A stretch of DNA of 6,104 nt, from assembly GCA_003454835.1 (NCBI GenBank), contig DMTA01000468.1, forward strand, positions 1,385-7,488, in the 5' to 3' direction. Below are positions 1 to 6,104 of this stretch, in pieces. The position numbers were made by a program, and so were the translations under genes. Under the pieces are notes generated by a model. It was not told the origin of the DNA and ran no database searches. It saw nothing but the letters and a program-made list of their open reading frames with translations. Each line of letters opens with the position of its first letter. Positions within the stretch are counted from its first letter, which is position 1. Origin of the DNA: Achromobacter sp. GTDB taxonomy: Bacteria > Pseudomonadota > Gammaproteobacteria > Burkholderiales > Burkholderiaceae_B.

Positions 1-294
1 GCCGACCGTGGCTGCGGCCACGCCTGCCGGCCAGTGGGCCGCGCCATCGGCCTGGGCAAGCTGGTTCAGATACTGGCGCGCGGCATTGCCGCTGACGAAC
101 ACGACGAGGTCGAAATCCGAAGGCCGGGGCAGGTCTTCGGATGCGACGGAGACGGGATGGATTTCAAGGGCAGGCAGGATGCAGGACTGCCAACCGGCGC
201 CCTGCAGGCGGCCGGCCAGCGCTTCGTTGCGCCCTGCGGGCCGCGTCAGGATGGCGATGCGCGGCCCTTCGGCGGCTGCAAACGCCGGGTCCAT
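1..294 (-). CDS. hemD: Uroporphyrinogen-III synthase, N-terminal 98 residues (3' end outside window)
   Basis: HemD cyclises and inverts ring D of hydroxymethylbilane to give uroporphyrinogen III, the cytosolic step right after HemC on the way to heme, siroheme and cobalamin. The ATG at 292-294 overlaps the hemC TGA by one base (TGATG), so translation is probably coupled. The 98 visible residues contain a first beta-strand with ILTRPAGRNEAL at about 15-26, then a leucine/alanine-rich helix, LPALEIHPV at about 40-48, and FDLVVFVSGNAAR at about 61-73. These fit the N-terminal half of the bilobed HemD fold; the strand and the following S/T-x-N segment are family hallmarks. HemD usually has about 250-270 residues, so over half is missing beyond position 1. 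No stop or frameshift interrupts the visible part. HemD diverges strongly, so the call leans partly on its position directly after hemC. Confidence 0.88.
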   Translation of the reverse strand, partial: MDPAFAAAEGPRIAILTRPAGRNEALAGRLQGAGWQSCILPALEIHPVSVASEDLPRPSDFDLVVFVSGNAARQYLNQLAQADGAAHWPAGVAAATVG

Positions 295-1235
295 CAGTCG
301 GGCTCGTTGTGCAGGAGTTCGCGGAGGATCCCCGCTGCGCCCGCGTCCAGCAATTCGGAGGCGGCGGCTTCGCCAATGGCTTCGGCCTGCTCCACCGGAC
401 CGGTATGCGTGGCATGAACGATGCGAGTGCCGTCCGGCGATGCGACCAGCGCACGCAGCGACAGCGTGCCGCCGGCAATCTGGGCAAACGCGGCCAGAGG
501 AACCTGACAGGAGCCGCCCAGCTTGCGGGACACGGCGCGCTCCGCGAGCACGCAGGCGGTGGTGTCTGCGCTGACCAGCGGCGCGAGCCACGCACGCATG
601 TCGTCGCGATCGTCGCGGATTTCAATACCGAGCGCACCCTGCCCTGCTGCCGGCAGGCTGTCGGCGGGATCCAGCAGACTGCGGATGCGCTCGCCCAAGC
701 CAAGACGTTCCAGGCCCGCCGCCGCCAGCACGATGGCGTCGTAGTCGCCTTTGTCGAGCTTGCCGAGGCGCGTATCCAGATTGCCGCGCAGGGGCTTGAC
801 GACCAGGGCGGGAAACCGGGAACGGATCTGGGACTCGCGGCGCAGACTGGACGTGCCTACCACGGCGCCCGCAGGCAGGTCCGCCAGCGAGGCATATCGG
901 TTGGAGACGAAGGCATCGCGCGGATCCGCGCGATCGAGGACGGCGCAAAGTTCGAACGGGGCCTGCAGATCCACCGGCACGTCCTTCAGGGAGTGGACGG
1001 CGAGATCGGCGCGCCCGTCGAGCAGCGCATTTTCGAGTTCCTTGACGAACAGACCCTTGCCGCCCACCTTGGACAGCGTGCGGTCGAGGATCTGGTCGCC
1101 TCGGGTTGTCAGCGTAAGAAGTTCAACTGCGCACGCCGGGTACAGCGTGCGCAGCCGATCGCGCACATGCTCGGCTTGCCAAAGGGCAAGCCGGCTGGCG
1201 CGGGTCGCAATGACCAGACGTTGCGGTAGAGACAC
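294..1235 (-). CDS. hemC: Porphobilinogen deaminase (hydroxymethylbilane synthase)
   Basis: This cytosolic enzyme condenses four porphobilinogen molecules into hydroxymethylbilane, the substrate of HemD. The 313-residue product is of normal family length. Visible motifs are [13 protein letters not shown] (9-21), [13 protein letters not shown] (56-68), the catalytic aspartate in HSLKDVP (Asp85), the substrate-binding arginines in GTSSLRR (Arg132/133) and LRGNLDTR (Arg150 and Arg156), and [11 protein letters not shown], where Cys243 should carry the dipyrromethane cofactor. The start is GTG (1233-1235). It gives the usual short lead-in before IATR, and an in-frame TGA four codons upstream rules out a longer form. 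No clear Shine-Dalgarno precedes it. The gene begins 9 bp after the preceding 40-codon ORF and overlaps hemD by one base, so it probably relies on translation coupled to the upstream TerC transcript. I see nothing damaged. Confidence 0.98.
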   Translation of the reverse strand: MSLPQRLVIATRASRLALWQAEHVRDRLRTLYPACAVELLTLTTRGDQILDRTLSKVGGKGLFVKELENALLDGRADLAVHSLKDVPVDLQAPFELCAVLDRADPRDAFVSNRYASLADLPAGAVVGTSSLRRESQIRSRFPALVVKPLRGNLDTRLGKLDKGDYDAIVLAAAGLERLGLGERIRSLLDPADSLPAAGQGALGIEIRDDRDDMRAWLAPLVSADTTACVLAERAVSRKLGGSCQVPLAAFAQIAGGTLSLRALVASPDGTRIVHATHTGPVEQAEAIGEAAASELLDAGAAGILRELLHNEPD

Positions 1236-1244
1236 GTGACGCCA

Positions 1245-1367
1245 TCAAACGAAGTTGGAGACGATGATCGTCGCGACTACCCCGAGGATGGCCAGCACGA
1301 ACAGACCCTGAAGAAGGCTCAGGCCCGATTCGGATTGCTGGGGATCGGTGGATCTACGCAGACTCAT
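1245..1367 (-). CDS. 40-aa small protein resembling a type IV prepilin N-terminus (possible truncated pilin relic)
   Basis: I do not recognise a named gene. The ATG (1365-1367) lies inside the 3' end of the upstream TerC gene, overlapping it by 14 nt, and has a good Shine-Dalgarno (AAGGA, 8-nt spacer). The product has a basic leader (MSLRRS), then Gly15 followed by LSLLQGLFVLAILGVVATII (16-35), one membrane helix, and ends at Val40. This matches the prepilin pattern: a Gly before the cleavage site, L-S-L-L at +1 to +4, then an A-I-x-G-x-x-A spacing equal to pilin mature positions 11-17. Two pilin hallmarks are missing: Glu at +5 is Gln20, and there is no globular C-terminal domain. Third codon positions are mostly G/C, as in real genes here. 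It could be a degraded pilA, a functional mini-pilin, or an unrelated small membrane protein. I am fairly sure it is translated, but less sure of the pilin origin. Confidence 0.6.
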   Translation of the reverse strand: MSLRRSTDPQQSESGLSLLQGLFVLAILGVVATIIVSNFV

Positions 1368-2073
1368 GTGCTGATTCCTTGGAAGCGTTCTTGCGGCTTG
1401 CCAGCCACCGTCCAAGGACAACAACGAGCAAGGCGCCAATAATTTCAGCGGCGATTTTAACCGTAGTCGGCTGAACACCAAATTGACGTTCGACAATAAC
1501 GTCGGTGACCAGCATGCCACCAGCGATCCAGCCCAGCAGGCCGGCGCCGAAGGTGACGACCAGGGGATAGCGATCGATCAGCTTGAGCACCAGGGTGCTG
1601 CCCCAGATGATGATCGGCACGCTGACGACCAGGCCGAAAATCACCAGGCCGAGCTGATGGTCGGCATGCGCATTCTGAGCGGCGCCGGCAATGGCGATCA
1701 CGTTGTCCAGGCTCATCACGAAGTCAGCGATGATGATGGTCTTGATGGCCGCAACGATGGATGTGCCACCCTTGATGTCGCCATGCGCATCGTCTTCGGG
1801 AATCAGGAGCTTGACGCCGATCCAGACGAGCAGCACGCCGCCCACGACCTTCAGGAACGGGATATTCAGGAGCTGCATCGCGAAGGCGATCAGGACGACG
1901 CGCAGGATGATTGCGCCCGCGGTGCCCCACAAGATGCCTTGCATCCGTTGCTTGGGCGCCAGGTTGCGACACGCCAGCGCGATCACGACAGCGTTATCGC
2001 CGCCGAGCAGGATGTCGATAAGGATGATTTGAAATACCGCTGCCCAACTCAGCGTCTGAAAAAACTCAAGCAC
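1354..2073 (-). CDS. TerC-family integral membrane protein (downstream paralogue)
   Basis: This 239-residue inner-membrane protein belongs to the TerC superfamily (YjbE-like branch). Members are linked to Mn2+ efflux and to supplying metal to proteins, and more distantly to tellurite resistance; the substrate here is not shown by the sequence. About seven hydrophobic segments are visible, near 11-33, 46-68, 71-91, 105-130, 141-160, 170-190 and 205-223. Acidic family signatures lie inside membrane segments: GGDNAVVIALA (24-34) and ADFVMSLDNVIAIAG (116-130). The loop between segments 3 and 4 is acidic (PEDDAHGD), and the C-terminal tail is polar (SRKNASKESAHESA). The start is a GTG (2071-2073) preceded by a G-rich stretch (GGGGG, 6-nt spacer), a weak Shine-Dalgarno. 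It is clearly paralogous to the TerC gene just upstream. The 3' end overlaps the 40-aa ORF by 14 nt, tying this gene to hemCD. Confidence 0.93.
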   Translation of the reverse strand: MLEFFQTLSWAAVFQIILIDILLGGDNAVVIALACRNLAPKQRMQGILWGTAGAIILRVVLIAFAMQLLNIPFLKVVGGVLLVWIGVKLLIPEDDAHGDIKGGTSIVAAIKTIIIADFVMSLDNVIAIAGAAQNAHADHQLGLVIFGLVVSVPIIIWGSTLVLKLIDRYPLVVTFGAGLLGWIAGGMLVTDVIVERQFGVQPTTVKIAAEIIGALLVVVLGRWLASRKNASKESAHESA

Positions 2074-2105
2074 TTTGAACCCCCGAAGGCATTTATGAAA
2101 AGAAT

Positions 2106-2152
2106 GGCCGGTCCCGGCCCGGCCGCCCTGCCGCGCGCCTTCGCGCGGCAGG
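2106..2152 (-). other. Two consecutive GC hairpins between the terC paralogues (attenuator, weak terminator or leader structure)
   Basis: The first hairpin (2127-2152) has a perfect 11-bp stem, CCTGCCGCGCG with CGCGCGGCAGG, and a 4-nt loop. Read on the minus strand it has no following T-tract; read on the plus strand it is followed by TTTATTTA, but no plus-strand gene ends there. The second (2106-2124) pairs GGCCGG with CCGGCC over a 7-nt loop and, on the minus strand, is followed by ATTCTTTTC, a poor but possible terminator tail. Together they lie between the stop of one TerC gene and the GTG of the next. They could end the first transcript, act as an attenuator, or protect mRNA ends. The hairpins are certain; the role is inferred. 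Confidence 0.55.
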
Positions 2153-2167
2153 TTTATTTAGAAAAAC

Positions 2168-2195
2168 ATATTATTGTAGTTCAGCTTTCAGTCAG
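2168..2195 (-). promoter_or_regulatory. Candidate promoter for the downstream terC paralogue and hemCD
   Basis: On the minus strand a -35-like CTGACT (2190-2195, 4 of 6 consensus bases) is separated by 16 nt from a -10-like TAATAT (2168-2173, 4 of 6). An overlapping TACAAT (2173-2178) is a better -10 but lacks a spaced -35. The 11-bp motif GAAAGCTGAAC (2179-2189) lies within the spacer, exactly 5 nt upstream of TAATAT. The same arrangement is seen ahead of the upstream terC gene. The promoter would sit just at the end of that gene and give a leader of about 85-90 nt. Confidence 0.4.
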
Positions 2196-2200
2196 CTTTC
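2181..2200 (-). repeat. Tandem 9-bp direct repeat, period 11
   Basis: GAAAGCTGA occurs twice in a row on the minus strand (2192-2200 and 2181-2189) with an 11-bp period, straddling the stop codon of the upstream TerC gene. A third copy lies ahead of that gene at 3030-3038. A period close to one helical turn would put two copies on the same DNA face, as expected for a protein-binding site; that role is inferred. The copy inside the coding region encodes its last codons, so partial chance origin is possible. Confidence 0.5.
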
Positions 2201-2886
2201 TGGCGCATCAGTAAAACTTTACCAATCAGCAGCACCAGCACTGCACCGAGTGCGCCCGACATCAGCGCGAAGCTATGCTGCGTCACGCCCAGCGCGGCGT
2301 CAATACGCGCAACGGGCTCTTGCAAAGCAGGATCGCCCACCAGCAGTTCGCCCGCGATGAAGCCCAACAGCGCCGCGCCGACCCAGACGATGAGCGGGAA
2401 GCGTTCGATGACCTTCAGGAGCAGCGTGCTGCCAAAGATGACCAGGGGAATGCTGATGGCCAGGCCGAGCACCAGCAACGTCGTATCGCCCATCGCAGCG
2501 GCGGCGACAGCCACCACGTTGTCCAGGCTCATGACCAGGTCGGCGATCATGATGGTGCGGATGGCAGTGAGAAGATTGCCCTGCGTCTTGCCAGCGCCGT
2601 CTTCTTCGCCTTCCGGCAGCAGCAGCGTCACGCCGATGTAGACCAGAAGCAGTGCGCCGATCAGCTTGAGCCACGGCAGCAGTAGCAACGTGGCCGCGAC
2701 GAGCGTCAGCACGATACGCATGATGATCGCAGCGGCGGAACCGACCACGATCGCTTTTTTCTGTTGTGCCGGTGGCAGCGAGCGCGCCGCCAGCGCAATA
2801 ACCACGGCGTTGTCGCCTGATAGCAGAATGTTGACCCAAATGATCTGGAGCAACGCGATCCAGAATGCCGCTGAACTGAGTTCCAT
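2188..2886 (-). CDS. TerC-family integral membrane protein (upstream paralogue)
   Basis: This 232-residue TerC-family inner-membrane protein is probably involved in Mn2+ or other divalent metal export or allocation, on family knowledge only. About seven hydrophobic segments are visible, near 8-34, 43-66, 72-91, 106-130, 134-156, 165-183 and 205-226. The family acidic motifs are SGDNAVVIALAARSL (23-37) and ADLVMSLDNVVAVAA (115-129); their Asp and Asn residues are the likely metal ligands. An acidic loop (PEGEEDGAG, 91-99) separates the two repeats of the fold, and the C-terminus is short and basic (MRQKAD). The ATG at 2884-2886 is set by a Shine-Dalgarno AGGA with a 9-nt spacer that lies in the 3' arm of a hairpin. 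The gene is separated from sucD by a strong terminator and has its own -10 element, so it begins a new transcription unit. It resembles the next gene throughout and is its likely duplicate. Confidence 0.93.
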   Translation of the reverse strand: MELSSAAFWIALLQIIWVNILLSGDNAVVIALAARSLPPAQQKKAIVVGSAAAIIMRIVLTLVAATLLLLPWLKLIGALLLVYIGVTLLLPEGEEDGAGKTQGNLLTAIRTIMIADLVMSLDNVVAVAAAAMGDTTLLVLGLAISIPLVIFGSTLLLKVIERFPLIVWVGAALLGFIAGELLVGDPALQEPVARIDAALGVTQHSFALMSGALGAVLVLLIGKVLLMRQKAD

Positions 2887-2895
2887 GCCTCTCTT

Positions 2896-2918
2896 TCCTA
2901 GGTGTGATCCCCCTAGGA
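2896..2918 (-). promoter_or_regulatory. Hairpin that hides the Shine-Dalgarno of the upstream terC gene
   Basis: On the minus strand TCCTAGG (2912-2918) pairs perfectly with CCTAGGA (2896-2902) over a 9-nt loop (2903-2911). The 3' arm contains AGGA, the best-placed Shine-Dalgarno for the ATG at 2886. A folded leader would therefore block ribosome binding, and a helper structure, protein or temperature change could release it. The inverted repeat and overlap are seen directly; regulation is inferred. GAGAGG next to the ATG is too close to serve well as an alternative. Confidence 0.5.
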
Positions 2919-2954
2919 GAAAACCAAATTAATGGATGAATTTGAACGGAGAAA

Positions 2955-3001
2955 CGTACTGACCGTCTTGGTGCGAGCCCGACGGCATTCTTGCTGGTAC
3001 G
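2955..3001 (-). promoter_or_regulatory. Nested stem-loop in the terC leader
   Basis: The transcript from the -10 at 3017-3022 would carry an outer stem (CGTAC at 2997-3001 with GTACG at 2955-2959) enclosing an inner stem (CCGTC at 2982-2986 with GACGG at 2963-2967). The two stems are separated by a 10-nt internal strand on one side and 3 nt on the other, and the inner loop is 14 nt or less. A G-U pair can extend each stem. This resembles a small structured leader. It lacks the conserved loop sequences of the yybP-ykoY Mn2+ riboswitch, so I do not call that class. Confidence 0.4.
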
Positions 3002-3016
3002 CGCAAAATTTCTTTC

Positions 3017-3038
3017 ATTATAGTTTCGTTCAGCTTTC
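3017..3038 (-). promoter_or_regulatory. Candidate promoter (-10 TATAAT) with upstream GAAAGCTGAAC motif
   Basis: A perfect -10 hexamer TATAAT lies at 3017-3022 on the minus strand, which would start transcription near 3010 and leave a leader of about 120 nt before the TerC ATG. No recognisable -35 is found at 16-18 nt. Instead GAAAGCTGAAC (3028-3038) lies 5 nt upstream of the -10, the same spacing as ahead of the second terC gene, suggesting activator dependence. The location just after the sucD terminator supports a promoter here. Confidence 0.55.
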
Positions 3039-3103
3039 CGTATGATTGCCCCGAGCGCTTCCTGGACGCGGGATTACCCTAAGAAATCATCAAAAAAACG
3101 AAC

Positions 3104-3133
3104 AAAAAAAAGCCCGCCGAAGCGGACTTTTTT
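3104..3133 (-). terminator. Intrinsic terminator of the sucCD transcript
   Basis: Read on the minus strand, an A-tract (6) leads into GTCCGC, a TTCG tetraloop and GCGGGC, then eight T residues. The 6-bp stem has one G-U pair and can be extended by A-U pairs on both sides; another run of seven T follows a few bases later. It starts 18 bp after the sucD stop. The symmetrical A and T tracts mean weak activity on the plus strand is possible, although there the G-U pair becomes a mismatch. Confidence 0.93.
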
Positions 3134-3151
3134 GGTGCGCAATGCTGAGGC

Positions 3152-4033
<882 letters not shown>

Positions 4034-4054
4034 TGTGAATCCTTGATTTTTTCT

Positions 4055-5215
<1,161 letters not shown>

Positions 5216-5225
5216 GTGTTACCTG

Positions 5226-5828
5226 TCAGGACGTATGAGAAAAAGAAGGTGAATCGGAGGACGACTCGGCCGATGCCTCAGCGCTACCCCCGGTGTACCA
5301 CTCGGGATAATGCTCAGCCACCACAGGGCCGCCAGTGCTGAGCGCATGGCAGCCGTCCAGTTGGAATGGACGCCGGTTCGGGTTGGGTTCCTGCCGCCGG
5401 CGGTTGGCCATGGTCTGGACCGCCGCGGTGGGAAGCACCTGCGACAGTTCGGTCATGTGCGTACAGCCTTCCACATGCCCGAACCGCTCTTTGACCTGGC
5501 GACGGAACCCCTTGAGCAGGTTCATGCCGATCAGGTCAGTGTACGCCGGCTCGATGGCCTTGCAATGCTCGCCATAAGGCGCCGCATCATAGACGGCCTG
5601 AGCCGCCACGATCGAGAATTCCTCGTCGATGGTGATGCGCAGGTGCATATGGTGGATGGGCTGCCCGGCCTTGAACATCTCGCCGTCGCGCTTGGGAAAA
5701 TCGTACGCCTTGACGTCGATAAGCTCGGCTTCCAGATCCCAGTTACCGTCGTCGCGCGCGTACGACTGCACACGTATGGAACGCGTATGCAGCGGCTGAC
5801 GAGGACAATCCGGCGGTGGCAAGGGCAT
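5226..5828 (-). CDS. DUF2889 domain protein of unknown function
   Basis: The 200-residue product fits DUF2889, a family of unknown function common in Proteobacteria and, from memory, often found beside sucCD in Burkholderiales. Visible blocks are RSIRVQSYARDDGNWDLEAELID (interrupted here: R16-D38), IHHMHLRITIDE (58-69) with three histidines, APYGEHCKAIEPAY (83-96), a GCTHMTEL block (121-128) and PFQLDGCHAL (154-163), followed by YPEWY (174-178). The recurring Cys and His residues (His59/60/62, Cys89, Cys122, His124, Cys160, His161) could bind metal, but that is inference. The tail from about 180 is Ser/Ala-rich and low in complexity. No signal peptide or membrane helix is seen, so it is probably cytosolic. 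The ATG at 5826-5828 has a modest AGG with an 8-nt spacer. The 10-bp gap to sucC strongly suggests one operon. Confidence 0.88.
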   Translation of the reverse strand: MPLPPPDCPRQPLHTRSIRVQSYARDDGNWDLEAELIDVKAYDFPKRDGEMFKAGQPIHHMHLRITIDEEFSIVAAQAVYDAAPYGEHCKAIEPAYTDLIGMNLLKGFRRQVKERFGHVEGCTHMTELSQVLPTAAVQTMANRRRQEPNPNRRPFQLDGCHALSTGGPVVAEHYPEWYTGGSAEASAESSSDSPSFSHTS

Positions 5829-5890
5829 GCGTGGGGCCTGCGGGGCAGAGACGGCCTGCGCGTAATGGTGCGCGGCAACAAAACCTTCAA

Positions 5891-5896
5891 AGTATA
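5891..5896 (-). promoter_or_regulatory. Candidate -10 element for the DUF2889-sucCD operon
   Basis: TATACT (5 of 6 consensus bases, minus strand) lies 62 bp upstream of the DUF2889 ATG, giving a predicted start near 5884 and a leader of about 55 nt. No good -35 is found at 16-18 nt; a 17-bp inverted repeat occupies that place instead. It is the best promoter candidate between the upstream terminator and the operon. Confidence 0.45.
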
Positions 5897-6031
5897 GCGC
5901 AGGCGGCCTGCCCCAATCGCATTAATTGGCCGGGGGATGCCCCGCTGTCCGGCACGCTGGGGTGCGGGGCGGCGGCGGCTCACAGGGCGACCGGCGCCCG
6001 TACTGCCCCGAAATCGCCGTGCGTGGCAGAC
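5897..6031. other. GC-rich intergenic stretch with inverted repeats, no gene seen
   Basis: These 135 bp lie between the upstream terminator and the candidate -10. I see no ORF with coding character. They contain CCAATTAATGCGATTGG (minus strand, 5913-5929; 5-bp arms, 7-bp centre) at the expected -35 position, a 7-bp inverted repeat GCCCCGC/GCGGGGC (5939-5945 and 5964-5970) and a 5-bp hairpin GGGCG/CGCCC (5985-5999). The first is a possible operator; the other two may be ordinary by-products of high GC. Confidence 0.4.
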
Positions 6032-6066
6032 AAAAACCCGGCGCGCACAATTGGAGCGCGGCCGGG
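6032..6066 (-). terminator. Intrinsic terminator of a minus-strand gene beyond the right edge
   Basis: Read on the minus strand, CCCGG-C-CGCGC (6056-6066) pairs with GCGCG-CCGGG (6037-6046) with one bulged C and a 9-nt loop, followed by five T residues (6032-6036) and a G. It lies 200 bp upstream of the DUF2889 gene and so should end a transcript entering from the right. From remembered Burkholderiales synteny that gene may be recX, which cannot be checked here. Confidence 0.7.
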
Positions 6067-6080
6067 ATGGGAAATGCCCA

Positions 6081-6104
6081 TCCCCGGCGCCTGTGCGCCG
6101 GGGA
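6081..6104. repeat. Perfect 10-bp palindrome at the window edge
   Basis: TCCCCGGCGC and GCGCCGGGGA flank a 4-nt centre, giving a very stable hairpin on either strand. The neighbouring sequence (6064-6084) forms a second inverted repeat, GGGATGGG/CCCATCCC, that shares bases with this palindrome and with the terminator stem. It may protect the 3' end of the upstream transcript. The window ends here, so a longer repeat cannot be excluded. Confidence 0.65.

Noticed and set aside
141..1229. A 362-codon plus-strand open frame over hemC and hemD
   Set aside because: It is antisense to hemC with all catalytic residues intact on the other strand; the product has no family features and no ribosome-binding site was evident.
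1368..1520. Longer version of the 40-aa ORF starting at 1520
   Set aside because: The extra 51 codons lie out of frame inside the TerC gene; the internal ATG at 1367 has a good Shine-Dalgarno and a basic leader that fits a prepilin-like signal.
2074..2091. Short upstream ORF (8 codons, ATG in AAATGCC) overlapping the start of the downstream terC gene
   Set aside because: It has no Shine-Dalgarno and could arise by chance, so I do not list it as a gene.
1483..2214. A 243-codon plus-strand open frame over the downstream terC gene
   Set aside because: It is antisense to a clear TerC gene, and its composition (Asp, His, Gln-rich, no motif) is that of a mirror frame.
2887..3016. yybP-ykoY Mn2+ riboswitch in the terC leader
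   Set aside because: The leader is about the right length and ahead of the right gene family, but I could not find the conserved loop sequences of that class. A covariance-model scan would be decisive.
5531..5983. A 150-codon minus-strand frame overlapping the DUF2889 gene and its upstream region
   Set aside because: It is in a different frame from the conserved DUF2889 product, is Arg/Pro/Ser-rich and shows no motif; it also spans the candidate promoter.

Overview
The window looks like a housekeeping stretch of a high-GC betaproteobacterial chromosome, most likely Burkholderiales and close to Bordetella/Achromobacter. This rests on the protein sequences, the strong G/C third-position codon preference and the gene order; no database search was possible. 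Every gene I can support lies on the minus strand, so transcription runs from right (6104) to left (1).

Region by region in the direction of transcription: (a) 6104-5829 is non-coding. It holds GC-rich palindromes, a probable intrinsic terminator for a gene beyond the right edge (recX would be expected from remembered synteny), and a candidate promoter. (b) 5828-3152 holds a DUF2889 protein, sucC and sucD with gaps of 10 and 21 bp, closed by a strong terminator with a UUCG loop at 3104-3133. (c) 3103-2887 is a promoter plus a leader of about 120 nt that can fold into two hairpins, one of which hides the Shine-Dalgarno sequence of the next gene. (d) 2886-1354 holds two tandem TerC-family membrane proteins, separated by 114 bp that contain a second promoter-like module and two GC hairpins. 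(e) 1367-1 holds a 40-codon ORF that looks like the N-terminus of a type IV prepilin, then hemC and the first 98 codons of hemD. These are tightly packed: a 14-nt overlap, a 9-nt gap and a 1-nt overlap.

SucCD is the TCA-cycle succinyl-CoA synthetase. TerC proteins are linked to Mn2+/metal export and metal handling. HemC and HemD make uroporphyrinogen III for heme and siroheme. The second TerC gene, the mini-pilin ORF and hemCD look like one transcription unit, so metal handling and tetrapyrrole synthesis may be co-expressed.

The least ordinary features are the pilin-like 40-aa ORF, which may be a relic or miniature of the pilA that I remember at this position in Ralstonia/Burkholderia; a shared 11-bp motif at identical spacing upstream of both terC genes; and the structured terC leader, which does not match the yybP-ykoY Mn2+ riboswitch often found with this family. 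I see no mobile element, CRISPR array, tRNA or rRNA.
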